Part shown: positions 1-10,412 of the stretch, in pieces
Layout of the letters: each line of letters begins with the position of its first letter
How positions within the stretch are numbered: the stretch's first letter is position 1
Assembly (NCBI RefSeq): GCF_019649055.1
Contig: NW_026570260.1
Span: 1,116,001-1,180,000 of the forward strand
Reading direction: 5' to 3'
Length of the DNA stretch: 64,000 bases
From: Paramacrobiotus metropolitanus
Taxonomy: Eukaryota > Tardigrada > Eutardigrada > Parachela > Macrobiotidae
The notes under the pieces: generated by a model
The model's input: only the letters and a program-made list of their open reading frames with translations
Databases searched by the model: none
What the model was told of the DNA's origin: nothing
Made by a program: the position numbers and the translations under genes

Positions 1-101
1 TCTCTTTGCAGCGCGTCCCTGCAAATCATTTTGTTCCTTATTTCATTCTGCAAACCACTACGTGCAATGTGTAAATAAGTGTTTCGTTATTGTACCTCGT
101 C

Positions 102-2034
102 ATGCTTGACACCAATATCAGTCCGTACAAATACCCGCACGACTATGGCGTTCCCAAAAACCAACTGGGTGCCAGTATCACAGCGTGGCGCACCCATAAT
201 ACGGCCCTCATCAAGGACGGTACTAGCCAGCGACAACGCAGTGACCGCTTAGTCGAAGACAGTCTCCGCTTGTGCCGGGACCGCTTCGAGGTCAACCGGT
301 TAGCTGAGACCCAGGTCAAGCAGAAATTAGGTTGGCAAGTGGCTTCCTTTGCTTTCCGTTATCGGTCTCTGTATAAACCGATGTCTCTTCTTTAGAGCAA
401 CGAGTTGACGCGGTCGGATACTTTGAGGATGAACTGGAGGGTATGCTGCATGATCTCAGGCAGGAGGACGACAAACTTCAACTGTGTCATTCCCGCTTAT
501 GTGAGAGTATCTCCAAAAATCTGCGGCCACTTTGGGATCTGGCGCAGCAGTGTCTGCATATGCGAGCCGCACGACCGGCCGGTGAAGCCACGGAGGATGA
601 GGTGAATAATCTGCTGCGTGATGAACAGAAGCTCAGTGAACGTACCAGTCGGTACTTTGATCACCTGATATCCAATTTGGAGAATCAACACCGGTAAAAA
701 TATTGACTGAGGGCAAAATAGCAAAAACTAATGACATTTGAGCTTCTGACCTGCTAAGGGCATTGATTTGCGTCCCCTAGTAGCCGGTGTCCGAGTACCG
801 GGTTTAAGGTCATGAGGTTTCCATGTTTCTAGGCTAAACAACGCCGTCACGTACCGGTGTCAGACCTTGAAACAGTTGGACAAGGAGACAAGGGAAGCGG
901 CCAAATTCTGCGATAAGCTGTCGAGAACGGACGGGATACATTCGCATCAACAGAAAAATCTCCTGGTGCAGATGCATCCGGTGTAAGTGCAGTGATTAAG
1001 CCTAAATCGATTTTTAACTTACGCCGTTGCGACTCTTCTGTGAAAAATGAAAACAGTTTTTTACTAAGATGTCTAATTTATTGTGCAAACATTTGTTTAC
1101 TAAAACATTCATTCTCTATAACTCATTATAATGCATTACATTCACAGGAAGATGAACTTTGCTGAATGGTCTGCGCTGTGCAAAGACGCATTCCAGAGCG
1201 GCATGAGCGAAATTAACAAATCAAACGCCATGCGTTTAACCTGTGATGATGCATTGGCCGTGGCCAATGGGAATATCGAGAAACTGTACGGAGAGATTGA
1301 ACAGGCTTTCCAGCGTCGGATAACAGATGTCAGGAAAGCCAAAGCCAAACTAGAGGACGAAGTTAAAAAGGTAAGGTTAAATTCATCCAGTTGACGCAGA
1401 TAATGTAGAACAACTGCATGCTGTGCAAGGGTTGTTACTTGTCACATATGATATTACTACCATTAAACCGGGTCTTGCTCCGTGCGGATGTTCTTTAAAA
1501 TTTTCGATTTGTATTTGCATTTGCCGTGAGAACTGCACTCACGGGGTGGATTTGCTATGATAGATTAATTTGCGAATTTTTTGATTAATCGAACGTTTGT
1601 AGGTGCAAGAAAATCTGCAAAAGATCCGCGCCGCCAAGGACGATCTGGACACCCTACGGAAGACCACCATCACGCCAGAGCGCGTCACTCAATTCGAGTT
1701 AACCAAGCGCGTCCTCCCAACTCCCCTCCATCGCAAGACCGATCCCGTCCATCGAGTTCTAGGGCAGGAGATTGCCGAGTACCGGCACGGCAACCAGAAG
1801 GCCAACGAACACCTGGAGCAGTGCGACATGCAGATGGTAGCGCTACGCGGCATGATCAACCGGCTAAACGACGACATCAAGAAGAAGGATGAAGCCATCC
1901 GCATCGATGAGGTGCATTGTCGGGAGCTACGCAATGTCACCAAACTGCAGCGCGTCGACCCGAGCCGCTGCACGGGAAATCCTATGAAGGGCGATGTTGT
2001 CAAATGGGTGGGACGGAATGGGCAGCCTGTGTGA
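102..2034 (+). CDS. Tektin family protein (five exons)
   Basis: Tektins are coiled-coil filament proteins of axonemal doublet microtubules in cilia and sperm flagella. Proposed exons are 102-330, 396-693, 833-982, 1148-1370 and 1603-2034; all have GT-AG borders and matching phases, giving 443 residues, close to the usual 400-450. Family landmarks are visible: the N-terminal W-x-x-N-like block with SDRLVEDSLRLC and ETQVKQKLG, a central block with W, QAF-RR and a run of A/K/E, and a C-terminal half ending in KKKDEAIRIDEVHCRELRN, matching the tektin pattern of K..SL.ID..KC..LR. The usual RPNVELCRD signature appears only in degenerate form (residues KRVLPTPLHRKTDPVHRVL). The start is the first ATG of the open frame. 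I cannot tell which of tektins 1-5 it is. Its 3' end converges on the PTTG1IP-like gene. Confidence 0.85.
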
Positions 2035-2244
2035 GCGCTGTTGGGTTGTTGTATATTTTGCTTTCTGTTCAGTGTTGTTGTGCAGCGGGCGTTGGACGCT
2101 TTTTGTTGAAGCGCATTTGTTGTTGCCCAACATGTTGCTTTTATGGAGGGAACGTGTCAAAGTTCTTTATTAATTTTGTATAGACCAACTAAATTGGTTT
2201 TATTTCTTCACTGGTTTCGACCAAAAGGTCACTACACCTGTGAC

Positions 2245-2250
2245 AATAAA
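2245..2250 (+). other. Poly(A) signal AATAAA, probably of the tektin gene
   Basis: AATAAA lies about 210 bases after the tektin stop. A reverse-strand AATAAA (TTTATT at 2197-2202) serves the opposing gene, so the two 3' UTRs probably overlap. Confidence 0.4.
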
Positions 2251-2269
2251 ATTTGGTGGGAAAGCAATG

Positions 2270-4125
2270 TTAATGCGGACGAGCAGACGGAGGATGAGCG
2301 TGAGCAGACGACACATAAGCTTGAGTAGGCGACGGGTGAGCATGAGCTGACGATGCGTGAGCATGCGCAGTAGGAGTCGCATGGGCAGCGGTCGGGGCAT
2401 GACCAGGACGAGCGCTTCCCTGGGTGGAAGCCGCCGGCGACGAGGGAGGATACGGGCTCAAACCTGCAACGACACCATTCGCCGTTGGTGAATGCAGAAA
2501 CTTAGTGAATGCATGAAATTTAGTACCGTATTTCTGCCGAATGGCCGACATTTGCTGCTCCCTTATTTGCTTCCTAAAAGAGTACAAGTTTGAAAAGTAG
2601 CGAATAGAAATAAGACATTAATGTCATCCTTGAACCTTTCCGCTGCCTTATCGGCTCTATCCGCAGCCTCCTGCTCAAACGCTGCTTGCCGTGCGGATAT
2701 CTCTCTACTGCAGAAAACAAGGAAGCGTGAAATAGCCGGTATCTTGTACAACCGAGGAATACCGGTACCTACCCGCGCTTCTTCCCGTGACAACAACAGC
2801 ATCGGCAAATACAGTACGTGATAGCCAGAACTAGAATACCCAGTAGGACACCTCCACTAATAATCAGCACATGCCAGTTGACTGCAATTTGCAATGATTA
2901 GCCAGAAATCTGCTAACCCACACGGTCTAATTAAGAGCAAGTACAATCGGCTCATACTCCAGCAGTAGCCGGCACGTGACTCATGTAGCGTGCACTCGGT
3001 TTTTCCAGGGAAGAGCTGTTGGAAGTGGTACGCACGGCATCCGCGTCGTGCATTATCCGTTGTTTCACAAAAATAGCACTAAAACAAAGCAGCGGTCAAG
3101 ACATGCCAAAATATTACAAGTGTATGAGAGGCTTACTCGAGCGGCCGTTACAGCCAAACAAGACTGACAGTCGACCTTTCCCGAACACGCTATAACAGCA
3201 TGACGTCATTATCAGCTGCTGGAGAAAAATGTTCACTACAACCACCTTGATTGGCCTCCACAGGAGACAGCTCTCGTAAACCTGTTTACGTCGAGTAGGG
3301 TTAGTAATGCGAGGACATCCAAGTGCACTTATACAAAACTAATAACCAATCAATAATCATAAGGTCGGCCAAACCAATCAATCAATCAATAAACTTAAGA
3401 TCGGCGCTTTTTTAAACGAAACACATGATAAAAAGTGAAGTGACTAATTGTATACAGTACATGAACAGTTCGTGAACAATTCGCAAAGCCTTTCATAGGT
3501 ACTCGACAGTATTGCACAGTACATAAGTACAGTGGGCTGCAAAAAGGGGTAACATAATATTATATGTATACCAAGCTTGAGTTACCCACCCTTTTGCATA
3601 GCGCTATCGACTGCCAAATTGAAGTCCACAGTATAATCTTAGTTAATCGACGATATTGCAATAAATTTCAGTAGAAAGGTAATAAATAAATAGAGAAAAC
3701 ATTACAGGAAACAAAGGCTCATAAACATAAAATATTATTTATTCTTACGTACCCGATCCGTCGCCGACTGTCCTGTTCCTTGTAGTAGCGCCTACTACTG
3801 TTGTCGTCGTGGTTGGGGCGGTCGTCGTTGTAAGGGGCGTGGTGGTCGGCGTGGTGGTTGTGGTGCTGGTTGTCGAGGTGGTCGTCATGGAAGTGCTGCT
3901 GGTTGTCGTTGAGGTGTCTGTCGTGCTGCTGGTTGACGTGGAGGTGTCGGTTGACGACGCCGTCGTGTTGCTGCTCGTGTTCGTACTCGCGTCTGTCGAC
4001 TGTCCGTGTACGTAACATGATAAACAGGTAAAAAAGATAAAAATCACATAAAACCAGATAGACAACGTAGAAGCTGTAGAAAGAGGACTGGTGCGTGTTT
4101 TCGGCATATGACGAGCGCAGGCCAA
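2270..4125 (-). CDS. PTTG1IP-like type I membrane protein with mucin-like ectodomain
   Basis: Six exons read down the minus strand: 4125-3753, 3189-3137, 3078-2958, 2881-2773, 2707-2636 and 2573-2270. Every junction is in phase and the total is 343 residues. Order: signal peptide (hydrophobic core IWFYVIFIFFTCLSC, then VHGQ); about 85 Ser/Thr residues in a mucin-like stalk; a cysteine-rich PSI-type module with DCQSCL, CYFCETTDN and TECTLHESRAGYCW; a transmembrane helix (residues HVLIISGGVLLGILVLAITY); a CICRCCCC palmitoylation-like cluster; then a charged helix ending in IRQKYG and an Ala/His/Pro-rich tail. The Cys-rich module, TM, poly-Cys and IRKKYG helix are the order found in PTTG1IP, which binds securin and shuttles between membranes and nucleus. 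The mucin stalk is not part of the vertebrate protein (about 180 residues). The start could be the internal Met 18 bases downstream. Confidence 0.8.
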
Positions 4126-5235
4126 TCGGCGATCCCATCAGGGCGTTGTTATTTCCCCATCCAACAGAGACAATCACTTTGCGCAGATCGCAGTAGACTG
4201 GCTCGCCGGATTTCAGATGGGAAGGCGTTGGATGAATGAGTACTTCAATGGTGCAAATTCTGTAGAGTACCGCAGTTGTTTTGAGGGAGTACGTAAAATC
4301 ACCGAAATGGTGCTCGGGAAACATTTACTGCCGAGTCTCTTTGGTATTGCTACATTACGTATAGTAAGTATACTTTACGTCATAGTGTTTTATGCTGTTT
4401 CCACAGATACTCTTCTATACAGAAACAGAGTCTAAAATAACCACGAAACAAGTAAAGGTGTAAACAAGTAAACTGTAAGTACTTGAGCGCCTTATCGTCT
4501 GTTTATACACTGCGGCTGATTTATGCGAACCCTTTGCTTTTTTTTCTGGTCGAAATGTGGTAGTTGACAGTTCAGCCTGCATCACCAAAAAAATTCATTT
4601 ACTGATTTTTAGCGCGTAATAAAATACTAATATTGCTTAATATTGCGATTTACGTGTGACATAACTATGGCACCGGATGCTAAAAATCTGATAGTCGTGG
4701 CCGCACGAAAATGTTAGCCCTGTGATTATCATGCAATGCATTTTTCGGATATACAAGACCGTTTGGCCATATGGACTTCTCGCTCATCTGAAAGCCGTTT
4801 AATAAAGTACATCGTGAGTTGCGCAATAGGTACAAGTAGTAGCATTTACAACTTACAAGTACTTCGAGGAACCCGTTATTATGGTACATGCTTTAAGCTA
4901 TAAATTTGATTTCAAAATATTTGATTTTGAACACTGCCGTTTTGCCACAGCTTCTGATGCAAAGAAATTTTATTTTAAAAATTCTGCGATGCAGCTAAGC
5001 ACGTTTTGACGGTTAGTACTTTTATAATTTTCAAATAAATCCGGGTTAGGCGTAATGGACTGATATGTAAATGTAGGACTGATAAATGCCTTTCGTTTTC
5101 ACTTTAGCCTGAGCTTCTGCAGAAGCGTGTGCGCTTAAAAGTCGTCGTTTGGTGGCATATGCCAAAGAAATCTCGTTGTAGGTGTCTACTCTACTGCCGA
5201 CAGTTGAATAAATAAACGCTCTGCTGTACTTGTAG
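4126..5235. other. Intergenic region, promoter side of two divergent genes
   Basis: It lies between the first exon of the PTTG1IP-like gene and the first assigned exon of the TMEM249-like gene. The 5' exon or exons of the latter must lie somewhere here but I could not identify them. I see no other coding signal. Confidence 0.4.
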
Positions 5236-6909
5236 CGCACCAATCCCGTTCATCCCTTCGACCGTCGCGCCTGCGGGGTGTACGTGCTGAACCACCTGCA
5301 CACCAACCACTTAACCACCGCCAGCCTCCTCCTCATCGCCTCCATCGCCTACTTTGCTTCGTTAGCCAGCGATTCGACCACTTTCTCGCGCTTGGATATT
5401 GTCTTCTTCCCATGTATCGCCTTTCTCATCGGCCTACTTATCCTGTGGCGCAATGTGTGGACTTACAGTCTGGTGCTCAACTACCCGGCCTTCCGCTACG
5501 AGTACTACATCGGCCAGCAGATCATTTCTGTCGGACCCATCACGGACGCCTTCATCCGGCTAAAACTGCTCTTTGCCGGGGAGGAAGATATGTTCTACAA
5601 GATTGTCGTGGGGGCTTCGCATGCACCCGAACTGGATTTGACTAGGCTCAGTGCCAACGGACCGTTGTACCGCGAAGTGGCCCGTCGTCTGGCGCGGACA
5701 CTGGACTTGAATTACTTCGATGTGATGGATTTATCGCATTTACATGAATGCCGGCACGCCACGTCCCGGCATCTGCGCACTGTTATGAGAATGCCGGTTA
5801 ACATGGAATCCATGGTTAGTGAAGATGTCGAGCGAAGACATTTAACGAGCAGTCTGGATCGGTTGATGTGCCATGAGCAGAATCCACTGGAATGCGCCGC
5901 TCAGACCGAAGCTTGTAATTGGCCGTTCTGGAGCGCCAACCATCCAAATCTGGGCGTGCCAGTGGAAACCGTACGGAGATTCCGGGAGGAAAAGCAGACT
6001 AGAGAGACCTGGGCGTGGCGGGTGAGAAACACCGGCCAAAAGGTTAGAAATTCCTTGCGCGCTGTAAAGATCGGGTTACTAGGCAAGGACGTGGCGTCCG
6101 CCCAACGGGATGCGGAGATCGGCCATCATATCGAATACGAGCTGACCGAAATCGAAAAAGCCCAGCTAATCCGGGAACTTCGAGATGTGGAACGAGATAT
6201 TCGGATGCTCAAGTACTCGCGGTGGTTATTAAGACTGAAGACTAATACCCTTTGCAGAAAAGAAGCCCTCTCGGTGGAACAGCGTGAAATCATGCAGCTA
6301 GTGGCGCGATTCATGGTACTGCGGAACACCCTGCGGACGTTCGGTCAGAGCGTTCCCGGGATTACAGCTGAGCTTGGGTTTATCTGGATGTACACTGCGC
6401 ATTCCGAGTATTCCAAATTCTACCACAGGGCGATGCAAGACACTGACCCAGGGTGTGGCGTATTGTGTAGAAAAGGAATACGGGTACACCCGGTAAAGGT
6501 CACACCCTCTGGGCGAGAAGTTAAAATCAAACAGGGTATTTGCACTTGCTGCAATGGTGGTGGTGAGGTGCACAATGCACTTGTACGCCAAGAAGCGACC
6601 CGGTCAGTTGACAATACATCAGAAGTCAGAGATCGCGGTACCGCGGCAAACTCTGAAGCGTCCGCCAGAATAACGGAAAAGCCGTTCCTGCTTTCTGAAT
6701 CGATTGTAACAGAGGGCATTGCTTCTACGCCAAAATCGCAAGATACTGCAGAAGCCGGAGCAACGAATATAGTCGTGATTACGGAGGGGGAAATCGTTGA
6801 GAGACCTGTTAGTGAAGTGGCTTCGACGGTAGTACGTAACGACTTTGAAGAGACTACGGAGAAGCCCTCTGGACCTGATGACAACAAGCCACCCGATAAG
6901 AGCAACTAG
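5236..6909 (+). CDS. TMEM249-like protein (CatSper accessory family), 5' exon missing
   Basis: A long open exon starts after a good acceptor (TGTACTTGTAG at 5225-5235) and runs 557 residues to a stop; the initiator exon was not found. Two transmembrane segments lie near the N-terminus (residues TTASLLLIASIAYFASLA and IVFFPCIAFLIGLLIL), followed by the family block: a FIRLKLLF strand, YKIVVGA, then RRLARTLDLNYFD. The last motif closely resembles GRHLARKLNINYFD of TMEM249, a small membrane protein of the sperm CatSper calcium-channel complex. Human TMEM249 is about 235 residues, and this one carries some 350 extra C-terminal residues with charged helices, a CTCC cysteine group and a low-complexity acidic tail. 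AATAAA follows at 7043-7048. Assignment rests on motif recall and should be tested by profile search. Confidence 0.6.
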   Translation, partial: RTNPVHPFDRRACGVYVLNHLHTNHLTTASLLLIASIAYFASLASDSTTFSRLDIVFFPCIAFLIGLLILWRNVWTYSLVLNYPAFRYEYYIGQQIISVGPITDAFIRLKLLFAGEEDMFYKIVVGASHAPELDLTRLSANGPLYREVARRLARTLDLNYFDVMDLSHLHECRHATSRHLRTVMRMPVNMESMVSEDVERRHLTSSLDRLMCHEQNPLECAAQTEACNWPFWSANHPNLGVPVETVRRFREEKQTRETWAWRVRNTGQKVRNSLRAVKIGLLGKDVASAQRDAEIGHHIEYELTEIEKAQLIRELRDVERDIRMLKYSRWLLRLKTNTLCRKEALSVEQREIMQLVARFMVLRNTLRTFGQSVPGITAELGFIWMYTAHSEYSKFYHRAMQDTDPGCGVLCRKGIRVHPVKVTPSGREVKIKQGICTCCNGGGEVHNALVRQEATRSVDNTSEVRDRGTAANSEASARITEKPFLLSESIVTEGIASTPKSQDTAEAGATNIVVITEGEIVERPVSEVASTVVRNDFEETTEKPSGPDDNKPPDKSN

Positions 6910-7518
6910 ACAACGCTTTTTAATTTTTTAACCGCATGAACTGATCCAGTAATTGTGTGATAATGACATCTGCCACATATAAATCCGACGCCACTAATTA
7001 AGCAAAAGATCAAGAGTCAGGACGATTATGAATCAATTGGAAAATAAAGTTAACGAACAGAGTGCATACTGTCGTACGTAAATAGCTCTCAAAAAATGCC
7101 AAAAAATTCATAGACTGTCCGCGTAGTTTAAGTTAAATAGTCCAGTTGTTGTTGTTGTTATTAAATAATCCAGTAAGTAGTCGAAGAACTGGAAGCTGCG
7201 ACTAGAACATGTTCTCATGGTTACGTAATTCAAGGGAAGGTATGCCAAAGTCAGCAAAACGTTAGCACTTTGTTTCTCAAGCGTATTGGTTGTACAATCA
7301 TAGAAGCAATTAACTGAATTTTCCCCAGATCGAGCGCTCCGTCATATTCCTTAAAGTTCATCAGTTCACAAATATCCATGTCAAATACAATCTCTGAATT
7401 TTTATCGCTTTTATTAGTAATTCTCTGGTTTTAGCTTCATTAAGCTGTTGCTGATGGGACGAATTGGGATCGCAGTTGCCATAAACACATAACGATTGCT
7501 GCGTTTGTTTAACCCCCG
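6910..7518. other. Intergenic spacer with poly(A) signal
   Basis: It contains AATAAA at 7043-7048 for the upstream gene and a GTTGTTGTTGTT run near 7146. I see no gene here. Confidence 0.4.
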
Positions 7519-9514
7519 ATGAGTGCTCGCGGCCACTCCACCGACCGCTCCAGCACCTATTCCTCCACAGCGGCCTCCGGCTCAACCGTCCGCAGCCGTC
7601 ACCAGTACTCCTCGCCTCTCCGCGCCCACGAAGCCAACCAGAAACTTAATGACTTGGCCAATGCGGCCTCATCTAATTCCTTCTACGATTCTCGGTCCTC
7701 CGTAGTGGAGACGCCGCATCTATCAGTGGTTGACAGTAGCCCTTTCTTCTGTCCCCAACGTCCGCCCTATGGGAAGCGTTACGAAAGTGAGCTGGATCTG
7801 GAACTGCGGACCAATGCAGGCTCGTCAACGCGGGCCGGCAGTATCAGCGAGGATGATGACTTCTTCACCCCGACGGCGGAATTTCTCCCGATACCACCCA
7901 CGGGAAAGGCGGTGGAGAGCCGACCAGCGGTGTCCGCGGCAGGTGCGCAAGACATTTTGTGGTCAGTAACTTGCATCCATCATGTTCTACGTTGCAGCAC
8001 CTGTGGCTCGGCCAAAAACGCCTACCTTGGACCCTGCTGAAATCAAAGAGCCCCCTCTAGAATCACTTCTCCACTACCGCCCCACCTCCTCATCGCAGGT
8101 CAACGATCCACCCTCGAACTCCACTTTCCGTGACGGTGGCTCCTCTTTTTGCACTTCCAGTCAGCGATCTGGCCACAGTGCTCAGACATACCTGCGCTCA
8201 CTAGCGGAGACGGCGCGCAGCCAGCGGAAACTCCTAGAGAAGGAACAACAGGCTGCCGCCTCGGAGATTGCCAGTGTTGTTTCGCAGGGTACCTCACCCA
8301 GTATCCCGGCGGTCAGCGACTCCTACATCCACCGCAATGACTACGTAACCAAGCCCCGGTGGGGACTGAGTGCAGAAGAACTGGCCAAAAATGCCCAGCA
8401 GAATCTCAACCACTCAGCCGAGTTCACCCCGGACGCCGAGCAGATTCGCAAGCAACACATCGCGCGGAACCCTTATGTGCGGAATTCGATGATGATACCA
8501 CACGCCTCTAAAATGAGCAACGTGGATACTCAGACATTAGACACTACGGATAGTCGGGTGTCGGCGTTCGTGACGTCGACCCTCGGGCATCATATGGACA
8601 AGCTGAGCATGGACAAGGTGTTCAATGATCCGAGTTTCCGGGGGATATGTTCGCAGTATAATAAGGAGACGAAAAAGCCGCCAACTACGGTCCGCAGTGC
8701 TCCTTCCGTGCGGAAGAGCCTCGCGCCTCGGACAGTGGCCAGATCGGAGCTAGAATCAAAAAACTCTGATCGGTCGGTTGTTCCATCCAAAACTCCTCCA
8801 CGACAGATGATGACAAAATTCGACCCGGACGCCATCTGCGACCAGATCCCGGCCAGCTTGGCGATCTTGGACGCCGAGATTTTGTCGCTCCTAACCGCCG
8901 ACGTCCTAAAGAGCAACCCTTTGCTGGCAAAACTCCACAGCGCCTGTTTCCGGCCGCGCACCAACGGCAGCGTCGAATGCCTCTCCATGATGGATCTCGG
9001 TCTGGAGAAGAAAGACCACGAATTCCTCACTGCCAACTGGATGCAGTTGGCCCACATGACAGAATGCTGCCAGCAGGTATACAGCCTGATCAGTCTCAGC
9101 GGCTGCGCCGATGGCCAGTTCCTGCAGAACATTATGGCCTTCCTCCGGCATGCCGTCGCTCAGGGCTTGGAGCTGGCCATCCTGCTGGTGCGAACGGCGA
9201 CCTTTGTGGTGGTGCGAGACGGGGATCCCGTAGATTTGCTAAACTATGTGCACCATCTGCGCCAGCTGTCGGAGGCGTTGAGTAGTAATACGGAGTTCAT
9301 TGAGACGGTGCGGGTAGCGCTAAATGAGAACTTTGCCGCCATCCCTATGGTGGTGTCGGGGATACGGTTGGATGCGGCCGCGTCGTCACTGTTTGATTTG
9401 TCCAGCAATAAGAATACCGGGAACATGTGTCCGGCGGTGGTGTCGACGCATAAAATTGTACGGTCGTGTAGTCGATTGACACAACGCACAAATACACGCC
9501 AATGCAGACGTTAA
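7519..9514 (+). CDS. Unrecognised 646-residue protein, Ser/Thr-rich N-terminus, helical C-terminus
   Basis: Exon 1 is 7519-7942 and exon 2 is 7998-9514. The 55-base intron has GT-AG borders (CAG/GTGCGC to GTTGCAG) and joins in phase. The first 130 residues are Ser/Thr/Arg-rich and look disordered. A short charged helix (LRSLAETARSQRKLLEKEQQ) follows. There is then a region with repeated N-P-Y/W motifs (RWGLSAEELAKNAQQNLNHS, RKQHIARNPYVRNS). The last 230 residues are predicted helical and hydrophobic enough to fold (FDPDAICDQIPASLAILDAE onward), with several cysteines. There is no signal peptide or transmembrane segment. I recognise no family. The base composition and intron style match the neighbours, so it looks like a resident gene. 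Position among flagellar genes suggests, but does not show, a germline or ciliary role. Confidence 0.65.
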
Positions 9515-9842
9515 CATTAATTTACGATATAATTACTTATATTATACTTGTAAACATCGTTAGCGGCACGGCCAAAGCAAATACAACTCTCAATAGTGCG
9601 AGTAGGTAATCGTATTCTAGTAGGTAATCGTAAACATGTCAGCAGCTTCCAGTATGTGCCATAAGCTACGAGTACTTCTATGGAATATAGCATCCCCATA
9701 AAATTAATAAGTACCGTTTCACCGCACACAAGCGACATTATGTCGGTGAAATGCGTACTGCGCACAGTAATAAAAGCATTTTCCAAGTGTCAACCTTTGT
9801 ATCGGTAATCAATCGTGCGCCGGAGTTTACACAACTAACAAC

Positions 9843-10204
9843 ACATTCTGCAGGGCCTAGACTCCAACTCTGACTCTGATTCTGACCACTCAAACTCTGA
9901 CTCTGACTACTCAAAGTCTGACTCTGACCGCTCAAAGTCTGACTCTGACTCTGAGGGTTTCTTAGGTTTCTTAATAGGTTTCTTAGGTTTCTTAGGTTTC
10001 TTAGGTTTCTTAGGTTTCTCAGCTTTCTTAGGTTTCTTAGGTTTCTCAGGTTTCTTAGGTTTCTCAAGTTATTCTTAGGTTATTCAGTCAGAGTCAGAGT
10101 CAGAGTTTAGACAGTCAGAGTCAGACTTTGAGTAGTCAGAGTCAGAGTTTGAGCGGTCAGAGTCTGAGTCAGAGTCAGAGCTTGAGCGCGGGCCATTCTG
10201 CAGT
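9843..10204. repeat. Fold-back element: inverted GACTCT arms around a (TTTCTTAGG)n array
   Basis: The left arm (about 9843-9957) and right arm (about 10086-10204) are near-complementary. The left has repeated CTCAAA-TCTGACTCTGAC units, and the right has the same units reversed as GTCAGAGTCAGA-TTTGAG. The outermost ends read ATTCTGCAGGGCC and GGGCCATTCTGCAG. Between the arms lies a 9-base tandem array, TTTCTTAGG, with about twelve copies and a few variants. The whole could fold into one long hairpin. Reading frames through it (Asn-Leu-Arg repeats) are artefacts of the repeat. Confidence 0.75.
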
Positions 10205-10412
10205 ACAGTACAGTACATTCATCAAGTCTGTAATATTGGGTTAACCGATAACATGCCGCATGCCGGCACCGATAAGACAACCGTGTTAACATGCTTCTCA
10301 CAAACATCAAATCGCGCTGTCAGAACTTTCTCACACTTTCCACCACTCCGTTTTCCTTACCGTTTAATGCTTTCGTAATTTTGAGCAGTGAGTTAAAATA
10401 ATTCGACAAAAA

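Noticed and set aside
9738-10310. Minus-strand frames of Asn-Leu-Arg and Thr-Leu-Thr repeats
   Set aside because: They are translations of the simple repeats of the fold-back element.
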